From Eutrophocola sp964601805 (lineage in GTDB: Bacteria > Pseudomonadota > Gammaproteobacteria > Pseudomonadales > Pseudohongiellaceae): DNA of 64,000 nt. The stretch spans positions 72,440 to 136,439 of the forward strand of contig CAZROW010000001.1 of the NCBI GenBank assembly GCA_964601805.1, written 5' to 3'. A program made the position numbers and the translations under genes. This document shows, one piece after another, positions 29,391-37,500 of this stretch. A model generated the notes under the pieces. The model ran no database searches. It had not been told where the DNA came from and was given only the letters and a program-made list of their open reading frames with translations. Within the stretch, counting starts at the first letter, position 1; every line of letters starts with the position of its first letter.

Positions 29391-31067
29391 CTAATAGCCG
29401 GCAACACCACCGACAATCCTTGGGTCTGACATGCCATCCACATAGTCTTCGCCCACCAGGATGGAATTGGCTTCCCCGATATAGAAACTGGAGCCATTGA
29501 GCCCCTTGTGTCCCATGGCCTCTAGAGCCTTGGCGACTTCTTCACTGATCGCGCCGGACTCGTAACGAATTATATCCGGGCGCCACTGGTGGGTGAGACG
29601 AGGGCTGGTAACGGCCTCATCAATGGGCATGCCATGGTCTATAACGTTAAGAATAACCTGGAGCACCGTATTGATAATGGCAGTACCCCCCGGCGAGCCT
29701 GTGATCAGTACAGGGGCACCCTCCTTGCTGACGATGGTGGGTGACATCGAACTCATCATACGTTTGCCAGGCTGGATCTGGTTGACGTGAGAATCTTCAA
29801 CCCGCGTGGCAAAGTCGCTCATTTCGTTGTTCAGCAAAAAACCGGCACCCGGGACCACGATCTTGTTACCGTAGGAACTGTTCAGGGTGATCGTGGCAGA
29901 CACCGCGTTGCCCTCACTGTCCATCACGGAATAGTGAGTGGTATTGCGACTTTCTGCCGGCAGCTCACCGGCTTCAACCTGTGTACTGTCTCCAGCCCGT
30001 TGTGGATCGAATGTCTCAAAACGATGCCGGGCATAATCCTTGTCGGTCATGACGGCAACGGGAATATCGGAAAAATCAGGGTCGCCCATGTAGACGGCGC
30101 GGTCTGCATAAGCCCGGCGCTGGGCCTCGACCAGTAGGTGAACGGCTTCCGTGCTGCCCCAGCCCATTGCACTCACATCAAAGGGTTCCATCATGTTCAG
30201 CATCTGGATGATGGCCGTCCCACCGGAAGAGGGTGGCCCCATGGACCAGATATCATAACCCCGGTAGGTGCCATGCACAGGTTCGCGCCAGACTGTTTCA
30301 TAGTTCTGCAGATCAGCATGGGTTATCAGGCCATTGTTTTGCGCCATGTCACTGACAATCAGGTCAGCCACACGCCCCTTGTAGAACCCGTCGCGGCCCT
30401 GATCGGAGATGTCCCGCAAGGTAGCTGCCAGGTCCGGTTGTACCCAGCGGTCACCTGCAGCATAGGGCGAACCATTTTTGGAAAACTTGGCCAGTGAGGC
30501 CGGATACTGCCTGAAGGTGGTGAAATGACTGCGAAACTGTCCTGCAATGTCATTGTTGAGAATAAAGCCTTCCTCGGCCAGCCTGATTGCCGGTGCAATG
30601 ACCTGTTCCCGGGTCATGGTGCCGTAGCGGTTCAGTACATCCAGCAAACCCGCCACTGTGCCGGGCACGCCAGACGCCTGGCGACTGCTGCGGGCCAGGT
30701 TGCGGTCGACATTGCCCTGGCTATCCAGGTACATGTCACGGGATGCTGCGGCAGGCGCTTTTTCACGAAAATCCAGGGTAATGACCTCGCCGGCCGCCAG
30801 GTGTAGCACCATGAAGCCACCGCCGCCCAGGTTTCCTGCCGAGGGATAAGCCACAGACAGGGCAAAACCGGTGGCAACTGCGGCATCAATGGCGTTGCCA
30901 CCCTGGGTCAGGATCTCGCTACCGATTTCCGAGGCGATATCCGAACGGGATGACACCATGGCTTCTCTGCCACGCAGGTATTCTGCGTCAACAGCAGCAA
31001 CCGGCAGTACAAAAAGCAGGAAGAGGCTAATAAAACGATACACAGCTGTCCTCATATGTGGTCTCAC
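29391..31067 (-). CDS. ggt: Gamma-glutamyltransferase
   Basis: This periplasmic N-terminal nucleophile hydrolase cleaves glutathione and other gamma-glutamyl compounds. The 558-residue precursor has a signal peptide (about residues 5-28, ending VAAVDA). The autoprocessing nucleophile is the second threonine in RNTTHYSVMDSEGNAV. GSPGGTAIINTVLQVI and the early GGNAIDAAVATGFALSV are typical. It precedes the lhgO-like frame on the same strand. With glutathione reductase about 1.5 kb away it makes a loose thiol-metabolism neighbourhood. Confidence 0.95.
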   Translation of the reverse strand: MRPHMRTAVYRFISLFLLFVLPVAAVDAEYLRGREAMVSSRSDIASEIGSEILTQGGNAIDAAVATGFALSVAYPSAGNLGGGGFMVLHLAAGEVITLDFREKAPAAASRDMYLDSQGNVDRNLARSSRQASGVPGTVAGLLDVLNRYGTMTREQVIAPAIRLAEEGFILNNDIAGQFRSHFTTFRQYPASLAKFSKNGSPYAAGDRWVQPDLAATLRDISDQGRDGFYKGRVADLIVSDMAQNNGLITHADLQNYETVWREPVHGTYRGYDIWSMGPPSSGGTAIIQMLNMMEPFDVSAMGWGSTEAVHLLVEAQRRAYADRAVYMGDPDFSDIPVAVMTDKDYARHRFETFDPQRAGDSTQVEAGELPAESRNTTHYSVMDSEGNAVSATITLNSSYGNKIVVPGAGFLLNNEMSDFATRVEDSHVNQIQPGKRMMSSMSPTIVSKEGAPVLITGSPGGTAIINTVLQVILNVIDHGMPIDEAVTSPRLTHQWRPDIIRYESGAISEEVAKALEAMGHKGLNGSSFYIGEANSILVGEDYVDGMSDPRIVGGVAGY

Positions 31068-31178
31068 AGGTTCGGGAACTTTGTCATGACATCATGAGCG
31101 TTTGTTGTTGGGTCAACATGATTAATTTTAGCAAAAAAGAGAGCAAAAAACGGGCCAGTGATTTGAACCAGCAGATAC

Positions 31179-31805
31179 TCAGGTCTGTGGATGGACATAG
31201 CGGAATGTCAGGTTGATCCTGCCAGCGCTGAGTCCAGGCTGCTTGGGAACCTGGTGATGCCAGTGCTGCTGAATGCCCGGGCCCATGATGAGCAGGCTGC
31301 CATGGGCCAGCTCACAGGTAAATTTTCGTCCCTTTTTGTGGCGGTGCCTGAGTTCAAAACGACGGGTTGTACCCAGGCTCAGCGAGGCAATCACGGGTTC
31401 GCTTCCCAGTTCTTTTTCATCATCACTGTGCCAGGAAACACTGTCGTTGCCATCGCGGTAATAATTCAGCAACACGGAATTGAAGCAACTGTCAGCGGCT
31501 TTTTCCACCCGGCATTTCAGTTCAGACAGCAAGGGCGTCCAGGGTAACGGGGTAAGTGCCAGACCGGAGTAACCATAGTGACTGTTTTCTTCGCCGTGCC
31601 AGGCCTGCAGCCGCGGAATGGGTACCGTTTTACCACCGAAGACAAGACTGTCCTGTTGCCAGTCAGTTTCCCGGAGTAAGGTGTCATGGTATTGGTCGGC
31701 TTCGCCGGCCGTAAGAAATTCCGACTGGTAAAACACCTCACCATCTTCCAGGCCAAGTTTCTCCATGGAATCTTCATTGTCTGCCATTGAAAAGGGAATT
31801 TGCAT
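31179..31805 (-). CDS. alkB: AlkB-like 2-oxoglutarate/Fe(II)-dependent dioxygenase
   Basis: The 208-residue protein is of the AlkB DNA/RNA demethylase type. The iron ligands are the His and Asp in SWHSDDEKELG and a later His in QHWHHQVPKQ. NYYRDGNDSVSWHSD and LSLGTTRRFELRHR are the family's substrate and 2-oxoglutarate segments, with RINLTFRYV at the C-terminus. It probably reverses alkylation damage; substrate choice is not predictable. The start could be the Met at residue 7 or 14 instead. Confidence 0.9.
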   Translation of the reverse strand: MQIPFSMADNEDSMEKLGLEDGEVFYQSEFLTAGEADQYHDTLLRETDWQQDSLVFGGKTVPIPRLQAWHGEENSHYGYSGLALTPLPWTPLLSELKCRVEKAADSCFNSVLLNYYRDGNDSVSWHSDDEKELGSEPVIASLSLGTTRRFELRHRHKKGRKFTCELAHGSLLIMGPGIQQHWHHQVPKQPGLSAGRINLTFRYVHPQT

Positions 31806-32000
31806 GCTTGGGTGGTGAGCAGTTATGACGGGTAGGTGGTACAGGATTGTTTGGCGGCCATCTGCAAGTCAACAAACCTGGCCGCCATCAGGAAACGAAA
31901 CACGGATAGAACCAGTGACAACCTGGCTCGGTTAATCTCTTGCAGACTGTTTGCCTGGAGACGACAGATGGGAAAAAGAACGCACTGCAGCTGGCAGTCG

Positions 32001-32378
32001 TTATCCAAGCAGTTCCAGCAGGGCCTGCTTTTTCTCCTCAGGCAGGTTTTCAAGCCTGCGGGTCAGTTCGTCATCTGACATCTTCTCGATACCGGGAGTG
32101 TTGACCCTGCGCGCTTGCAGGTTCGCATCCGTGACAAATTCAGCCACATCATCGGACAGGTTTTGCTGAATATGTTTTTCCAGCACCATGATTATTTCCG
32201 AGTTCATGCTGCGGCGATTCTGTTCAGAGAGATGCTTGATCTTTTTTCGCAACCCCTTGGGCAGGCGAATGACAAATTTTTCGATCAGGGCAGGGGTGCT
32301 TCTGCTTTCAGGCATGGCTGGAGTCTCATCACCTTGCTGGTGTCCTGAAGCGTGACGATCATCATTGTTATCATTCAT
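32001..32378 (-). CDS. Arc-family ribbon-helix-helix DNA-binding protein
   Basis: The 125-residue protein has an Arc-like ribbon-helix-helix at about 34-68 (KFVIRLPKGLRKKIKHLSEQ, then NRRSMNSEIIMVLE). The beta strand and the MNSEI start of helix B are characteristic. The C-terminal tail is acidic and probably helical (SDDELTRRLENLPEEKKQALL). AGGA precedes the ATG. It faces away from gor, and its target is unknown; Arc-type proteins usually repress their own or adjacent promoters. Confidence 0.8.
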   Translation of the reverse strand: MNDNNDDRHASGHQQGDETPAMPESRSTPALIEKFVIRLPKGLRKKIKHLSEQNRRSMNSEIIMVLEKHIQQNLSDDVAEFVTDANLQARRVNTPGIEKMSDDELTRRLENLPEEKKQALLELLG

Positions 32379-32563
32379 TGGTCAGTCCTTTCAATCCTGT
32401 TATTCCGCATGACAGAATGTCTTTCTTGTTGACGCTCACCAATAATAAACCTTTAAAATTAAAATAGAAATTTTTTTCACCCCACGCTTATGGGATTTCG
32501 AGTGAATCCGGGGTAGCCTTGCATGCGTTTTCCCTCACTTGAAGTATCACACCAGGAGATCAG

Positions 32564-33910
32564 ATGTTTGATTACGACCTGTTCGTTATAGGCGCCGGTT
32601 CAGGCGGCGTCAGGGCGGCCCGCATGTCTGCCGGTTACGGCGCCAGGGTAGCTATTGCCGAAGATCGCTATATGGGCGGAACCTGCGTCAACGTGGGCTG
32701 TGTGCCCAAAAAACTCTATACCTATGCTGCCCATTTCAGCCAGCTGTGCCAGGATAGTCGCGGTTTTGGCTGGCAAACCCAGCTACCGCCTTTTGACTGG
32801 AATGTGCTGCGCGACAATAAAACACGCGAAATTTCACGCCTCAACGGGATCTACGATAGTTTGCTGGATAATTCAGGGGTCAAGGTCTACAACGGCAGGG
32901 CAAGCATTTCAGGTAAAAACACCATTAGTGTGAATGGTGAGACCATCACGGCGAAATATATCCTCATTGCCACGGGTGGCTGGCCCTTTATTCCGGACCT
33001 GCCCGGCAAGGAACTGGCGGTTACCTCCAATGAAATCTTTGACCTGGAGGCCTTTCCACGGCGCATTCTGGTCGTCGGCGGAGGCTATATCGCCCTGGAA
33101 TTTGCCGGCATATTCGCCGGTCTGGGCGCCGAGACCACCTTGTCCTATCGTGGCGAGATTCCACTGAAGCATTTTGACAAGGATGTCAGGGAAAAGCTGT
33201 TCGTCGAGTGTCAGCGTCATATCGATATGCGCATGAATACCAACGTCAGTGAAATCAGCCGTTCAGACGATGGCCTGGCCGTCACATTCCGGGATTCCGA
33301 GCCCATGAACGTGGATTGTGTCCTGTATGCCACGGGCCGCAAACCCAATACAGCGGATCTTGGCCTGGAAAATACCGGCGTCACGACAGAAAAAAACGGC
33401 ACGATCATCATTAATGAGTCCTTTGAAACCACTGAACCCGGCATTTTTGCCCTGGGCGACGTGGTGGGGCGGGCCGCCCTGACCCCCGTGGCAACCGCTG
33501 AAGGCATGATCCTGGCAGCCAACCTGTTCAATAGCGGCAATGGCACCATGGACTACACCAATATCCCGACTGCCGTTTTCAGCCATCCGAATGTGGGTAC
33601 CGTGGGCCTTACCGAGGAAGAGGCACAGAGCCAATACAGTGAGATTGAGATCTATGAGAGTGATTTTCGCCACCTCAAGCACACGCTGTCCGGCAACGAG
33701 GAACGCACGTACATGAAGCTCATTGTTGATAAAGCCACAGACAAGGTCCTTGGCATGCATATGATGGGCGCTGAGGCCGGTGAAATCATCCAGGGATTTG
33801 CCACTGCCATGCAGTGTGGTGTCACCAAAAGCCAGCTGGATTCAACGGTTGGTATCCATCCTACAGCCGCTGAAGAATTCGTCACCATGCGCCAGGCCAG
33901 GGCATCCTGA
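32564..33910 (+). CDS. gor: Glutathione-disulfide reductase
   Basis: This flavoprotein reduces oxidised glutathione with NADPH. It has 448 residues. FAD motif VIGAGSGGVRAARM is at 8-21, the redox disulfide is C41 and C46 in GGTCVNVGCVPKK, the NAD(P) motif is VVGGGYIALEFAGIFAGLG, and the C-terminal catalytic segment is HPTAAEEFVTMR. The pattern fits the plant/alphaproteobacterial type of GR more than the E. coli type. GGAG lies a few bases before the ATG. Confidence 0.93.
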   Translation: MFDYDLFVIGAGSGGVRAARMSAGYGARVAIAEDRYMGGTCVNVGCVPKKLYTYAAHFSQLCQDSRGFGWQTQLPPFDWNVLRDNKTREISRLNGIYDSLLDNSGVKVYNGRASISGKNTISVNGETITAKYILIATGGWPFIPDLPGKELAVTSNEIFDLEAFPRRILVVGGGYIALEFAGIFAGLGAETTLSYRGEIPLKHFDKDVREKLFVECQRHIDMRMNTNVSEISRSDDGLAVTFRDSEPMNVDCVLYATGRKPNTADLGLENTGVTTEKNGTIIINESFETTEPGIFALGDVVGRAALTPVATAEGMILAANLFNSGNGTMDYTNIPTAVFSHPNVGTVGLTEEEAQSQYSEIEIYESDFRHLKHTLSGNEERTYMKLIVDKATDKVLGMHMMGAEAGEIIQGFATAMQCGVTKSQLDSTVGIHPTAAEEFVTMRQARAS

Positions 33911-33935
33911 ACCCGGGCAAGGAGTACCCCACAGC

Positions 33936-33966
33936 CAGGCTGTTGTTGAGGTTAATCAACAGCCTG
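33936..33966. other. Stem-loop in the gor downstream region
   Basis: CAGGCTGTTG (33936-33945) pairs perfectly with CAACAGCCTG (33957-33966). No T-run follows on either strand, so it is not a standard terminator. It could stabilise the gor mRNA end. Confidence 0.45.
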
Positions 33967-34071
33967 CCATAAAAAATGCTTTAGAGGCGTTTTGATGCCT
34001 GTTTAGACCTTTTGTTGTGTCCATAGCTGGTATTCTTGAACAACCGGCTGGTATCAACTAGGGAGTGCTTT

Positions 34072-35439
34072 GTGAGACAGATCAATTGGGAGGCTTTACC
34101 GGCGTCAATTGATAAACAAGCCACCAGGCAAATATTTCTGTTTGCGCTGTGCTGCATTGTTATTTTCTTTCTCTATCTCGTCGCTGTCATGCTTAATTGG
34201 CTGCTACCGATGGGCTATTCCTTTTTGCCAGGAAACTGGATGCAGATGCAGTCCAATACAGCCCTGGCTTTATTCTTTTCCGGTGTTTCAGTCTTAACTT
34301 TCAGGATCAGGCATCGAACTTACCGCAATCTGGCCAAGGCAACGCTTTTCCTGATTGTGTCAATTATCTTTTTGAATTCATTACAAATTGTGTATACAGA
34401 CGGGGAGGTAAATGCCTTGAATTACTTCCTGGTTAACCGGTCAAACGCAGATAATGTTTTCCCGGTATCCCCACAGTCAATTGTGGCGATAATGCTCTTA
34501 TCGCTGATTCCGCTATTTAATTTAAAAAACAATGCCGTAGCGTCGGTTACCCATGATTTTCTCGTCTCGATAGCCTTCGTTCTGGTTACTTTTTACATAG
34601 CGGCCCATATTTTTCATGCGACTGACCTGGTTTCAGTTGATGCAAATGTCTTGCTGTCTGTCTATACCCTTATCGCTTTGGTGCTGCTTACCATTTTTAA
34701 TCAAATCAGTAAATGCACGCCTGGCCTTTATTCAATTTTTCTCATGTCCGGGACTGGCGGAGAACACTGTCGTACTTTCGTTTTTCCGGCTATTTTTCTT
34801 CTCTTTTTTGTCATGACGATCATTCATAACCAATTGAGCCAGGGCAATATTGATGAGACTGAAGCCTTCGCTGTTGCTACAGCTTTCGTCTTGAGTTCAA
34901 TCGCCTTGCTCTTGATCTACCTGTCCTATGAAATCGACAAGCTGGAATGGCGACTTCGTGAACAGGCTACCACTGATGAACTTACCAGGTTATTGAATCG
35001 CCGTGGATTTAAATTATTTGCAGAAATGGCCATCAATGAGTCCCGAAGGACAAAACTGCCCTTGACCTTATTGTTCTTTGACCTGGATAACCTCAAATCA
35101 ATTAATGATCGATTAGGCCACAAGGAAGGCTCAGAAATGATAAAGCTGTTTGCAGACTCACTGCAGAGCGCGTTTCGGGAAAGTGACGTGATCGCACGGG
35201 TAGGGGGGGATGAATTTATCGTCCTTGTCAGGGATTCCAAGGCGTCAGAAGGCATATTGATAAATCGACTCAATGCGCACATCAGTAATCTGGCTATACC
35301 GAGGCTCTTTCCGAAGTACAGCTACGGAGTGGCCGAGATACTTCCAACCACACTTGACTCATTGGATGATGTCATCAACAAGGCTGATGAAAATATGTAC
35401 AAGGCAAAAATGAAGAAGAAAAATGAAGATGCTCAATGA
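34072..35439 (+). CDS. Multipass membrane GGDEF diguanylate cyclase
   Basis: This is a predicted inner-membrane enzyme making c-di-GMP. Using GTG at 34072 (AGGGAG six bases upstream) gives 455 residues. About eight TM segments fill residues 20-290, then the GGDEF domain follows (LTRLLNRRGFKLF, FFDLDNLKSINDRLGHKEG, VARVGGDEF-type signature read here as IARVGGDEFIVL). RESD five residues before GGDEF is a product-inhibition I-site. The gene is clearly more AT-rich than its neighbours, suggesting separate ancestry. The sensory ligand is unknown and no EAL domain is present. Confidence 0.88.
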   Translation: MRQINWEALPASIDKQATRQIFLFALCCIVIFFLYLVAVMLNWLLPMGYSFLPGNWMQMQSNTALALFFSGVSVLTFRIRHRTYRNLAKATLFLIVSIIFLNSLQIVYTDGEVNALNYFLVNRSNADNVFPVSPQSIVAIMLLSLIPLFNLKNNAVASVTHDFLVSIAFVLVTFYIAAHIFHATDLVSVDANVLLSVYTLIALVLLTIFNQISKCTPGLYSIFLMSGTGGEHCRTFVFPAIFLLFFVMTIIHNQLSQGNIDETEAFAVATAFVLSSIALLLIYLSYEIDKLEWRLREQATTDELTRLLNRRGFKLFAEMAINESRRTKLPLTLLFFDLDNLKSINDRLGHKEGSEMIKLFADSLQSAFRESDVIARVGGDEFIVLVRDSKASEGILINRLNAHISNLAIPRLFPKYSYGVAEILPTTLDSLDDVINKADENMYKAKMKKKNEDAQ

Positions 35440-35906
35440 TGCATTGTTCAAACTTGCTGAGTATTCAATATTCGCTATTTGATCATCAATTTCCGATATA
35501 GCGTCAGCCTCACCAGGCCTGGTTAACCCGGGAAATGATTTCTGGGTCTTCTGGCATTACATTACAGTACCAAATTCAGCCTCATGAATATAAACAGCTT
35601 TATTCATCCACTGATGTGCACATTTGATGAGAATCTGAAGCAAGTAGAGGGGCACTGTGTATTTACCGGATAAGGGCTGGACTTCCTGCACATATAGTTA
35701 TATCTTATTTCCGGTAATCTTTATTACCGGAAATAGCAGAATAGGCGAAAATACCTGATAATTTCGTTTTAAATTAGCCCTATCAGTAACTTATGACGGT
35801 TATCTAGAAGTATTCGAATTATCGTTTTCAGCAATATTTGTCCTGAATGCCCTGTTTCCCTGGATAAGATCTTGATCAGCAAATCTTTGGTATACACTGG
35901 AGTTCC
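35440..35906. other. AT-rich non-coding stretch between GGDEF gene and recombinase
   Basis: No credible gene on either strand. The sequence is AT-rich with the core TTACCGGA recurring: once near 35659-35668, and twice as the perfect inverted repeat at 35707-35734. It probably contains the recombinase promoter. Confidence 0.6.
35707..35734. repeat. Perfect 12-bp inverted repeat upstream of tyrosine recombinase gene
   Basis: ATTTCCGGTAAT (35707-35718), a CTTT spacer and ATTACCGGAAAT (35723-35734). Considered as 10-bp arms with an 8-bp centre, it has the geometry of a tyrosine recombinase core site. It could equally be an operator. No T-run follows, so it is not a standard terminator. Confidence 0.75.
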
Positions 35907-37127
35907 ATGAGTTCTGCAACACCGCCAGTGCCGTTCTTTGACACGCTTGAAGAAATGGCCAACCCCTACAAACACAGAATCACCTCTGTGAAGCACCTGC
36001 TTGAAGATGAGCCGGAACATGCCGTGGACGATTACCAGCTGGCCAGTGAGTTCCTGTATTCCTACCGTGGCAGTCCTGACACGTTTTCCACGTACCGACG
36101 TGAAATCGAGCATTTCCTGCACTGGTGCTGGCTGGTGGAGAAAAAATCGCTGAAAAACATCCGTCGTGAACATATCGAGGCCTACGTGGAATTTGCCAAA
36201 AATCCGCCCAGGGACTGGATTGGCACCAAGAATGTGTCCCGGTATGAACTCAAAGGCGGAGAAAGGGTGCCCAACCCGGAATGGCGCCCCTATGTCCTGC
36301 AAGGCAAAAAATCCGGTGAAACCACGTATTTCCTGTCCCAGAGCGCTATCCAGAGCATTTTTGCCGTGCTCAGCAGCTTCTGTAACTTCCTGATCCAGGA
36401 GGATTACCTGGAATTCAACCCGGTGGCCCAGATTCGCCAGAAGGGCAAATTTGTCCGCAAAAGCCAGTCCAGCCGCCCCATTCGCCGGCTTTCCCAGCTA
36501 CAGTGGTCCTATGTGCTTGAAACTGCTGAAAAAATGGCCCAAAAGGATTCTTTGCATGAACGCACCCTGTTCATCATGAACGCCCTCTTCGGCATGTATT
36601 TACGTATCTCCGAACTGGTGGAAACCGAGCGCTGGAGCCCCAAAATGGGTGATTTCGAGCGTGACCTAGAGGGTAACTGGTGGTTCAGGACCGTCGGTAA
36701 AGGGAACAAGGAACGCCAGATCTCCGTCAGTGACGCCATGCTGGAGGCCCTGAAGCGCTATCGTACTGCCCGCGGCCTGCCGGCACTGCCCTCGCCCGGT
36801 GAATATACAACGCTGGTCCACAAGGCCCGTGGCCAGGGCAATATCACCAGCACACGGCAGATACGTGGCATTGTCCAGGCCTGTTTCAATGAAGCCGAAC
36901 AGGCCATGCGCCGGGACGGCTTTACCGAGGATGCCGAGGCCCTGACGGCTGCGACAGTCCACTGGCTCCGCCATACCGGCATCTCGGAAGACGTCAAACA
37001 CCGGCCCCGTGAACATGTCAGGGATGATGCCGGTCATGGTTCCAGTGCCATCACGGATCGTTACATTGATGTGGAATTGACCGAAAGACATGCCTCGGCA
37101 CGCAAAAAGCGCATCAAACCGGATTAA
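35907..37127 (+). CDS. Tyrosine recombinase/integrase
   Basis: The 406-residue site-specific recombinase has a SAM-like N-terminal core-binding domain (about 44-170) and a complete catalytic set: R233 in YLRISELVE, K265 in VGKGNKERQ, H352 and R355 in HWLRHT, H377 in GHGSS, and the nucleophile Y386 in DRYIDV. The middle part is longer than XerC/D, with an insert around 100-145. No phage, transposition or conjugation genes are near it, so it is a solitary recombinase. A perfect inverted repeat about 170-200 bases upstream is a candidate target or operator. Confidence 0.88.
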   Translation: MSSATPPVPFFDTLEEMANPYKHRITSVKHLLEDEPEHAVDDYQLASEFLYSYRGSPDTFSTYRREIEHFLHWCWLVEKKSLKNIRREHIEAYVEFAKNPPRDWIGTKNVSRYELKGGERVPNPEWRPYVLQGKKSGETTYFLSQSAIQSIFAVLSSFCNFLIQEDYLEFNPVAQIRQKGKFVRKSQSSRPIRRLSQLQWSYVLETAEKMAQKDSLHERTLFIMNALFGMYLRISELVETERWSPKMGDFERDLEGNWWFRTVGKGNKERQISVSDAMLEALKRYRTARGLPALPSPGEYTTLVHKARGQGNITSTRQIRGIVQACFNEAEQAMRRDGFTEDAEALTAATVHWLRHTGISEDVKHRPREHVRDDAGHGSSAITDRYIDVELTERHASARKKRIKPD

Positions 37128-37500
37128 CGGGGACCTGTTCAGCACCGGGTCAGTTGCACCGTATAGACTGCAAAAGCGTGTAAGGGTTGGCGGGGATTGC
37201 ATTTTTTTGCCAAATTTTGCCCATATGATAGTAAGATGGATGGCACAATCAGGTTCTGAAACAAAGGTGTCATCAAGGTGTCCAAAGGTATCTGAAACCT
37301 TTACAGGTCAAGGTGAAACTGGTTGTATGCCGGAATTGGGCCATGTAGCCGATTGACACGTAGATAGGTATGTAAACCAGCTACATAAACCTGTTGGCAG
37401 ACACTAAAAAGATAGGCATAGGGACGTCCATCAACTTAGACACAAGACGAGACCTGGACATCCCACAAAGTCATTACAACGCATTACCCAAGGCATAGTT
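37128..37500. other. Non-coding stretch between recombinase gene and prc
   Basis: No gene is visible. Three short iterations of CAAAGGTGTC-like sequence lie at 37262-37271, 37274-37282 and 37283-37292. They could be regulator sites for prc, but I recognise no known motif. An AAGG before 37501 serves prc translation. Confidence 0.5.

Noticed and set aside
35707..35734. Rho-independent terminator for the GGDEF gene
   Set aside because: The stem is good but no T-run follows and it lies about 270 bases past the stop.
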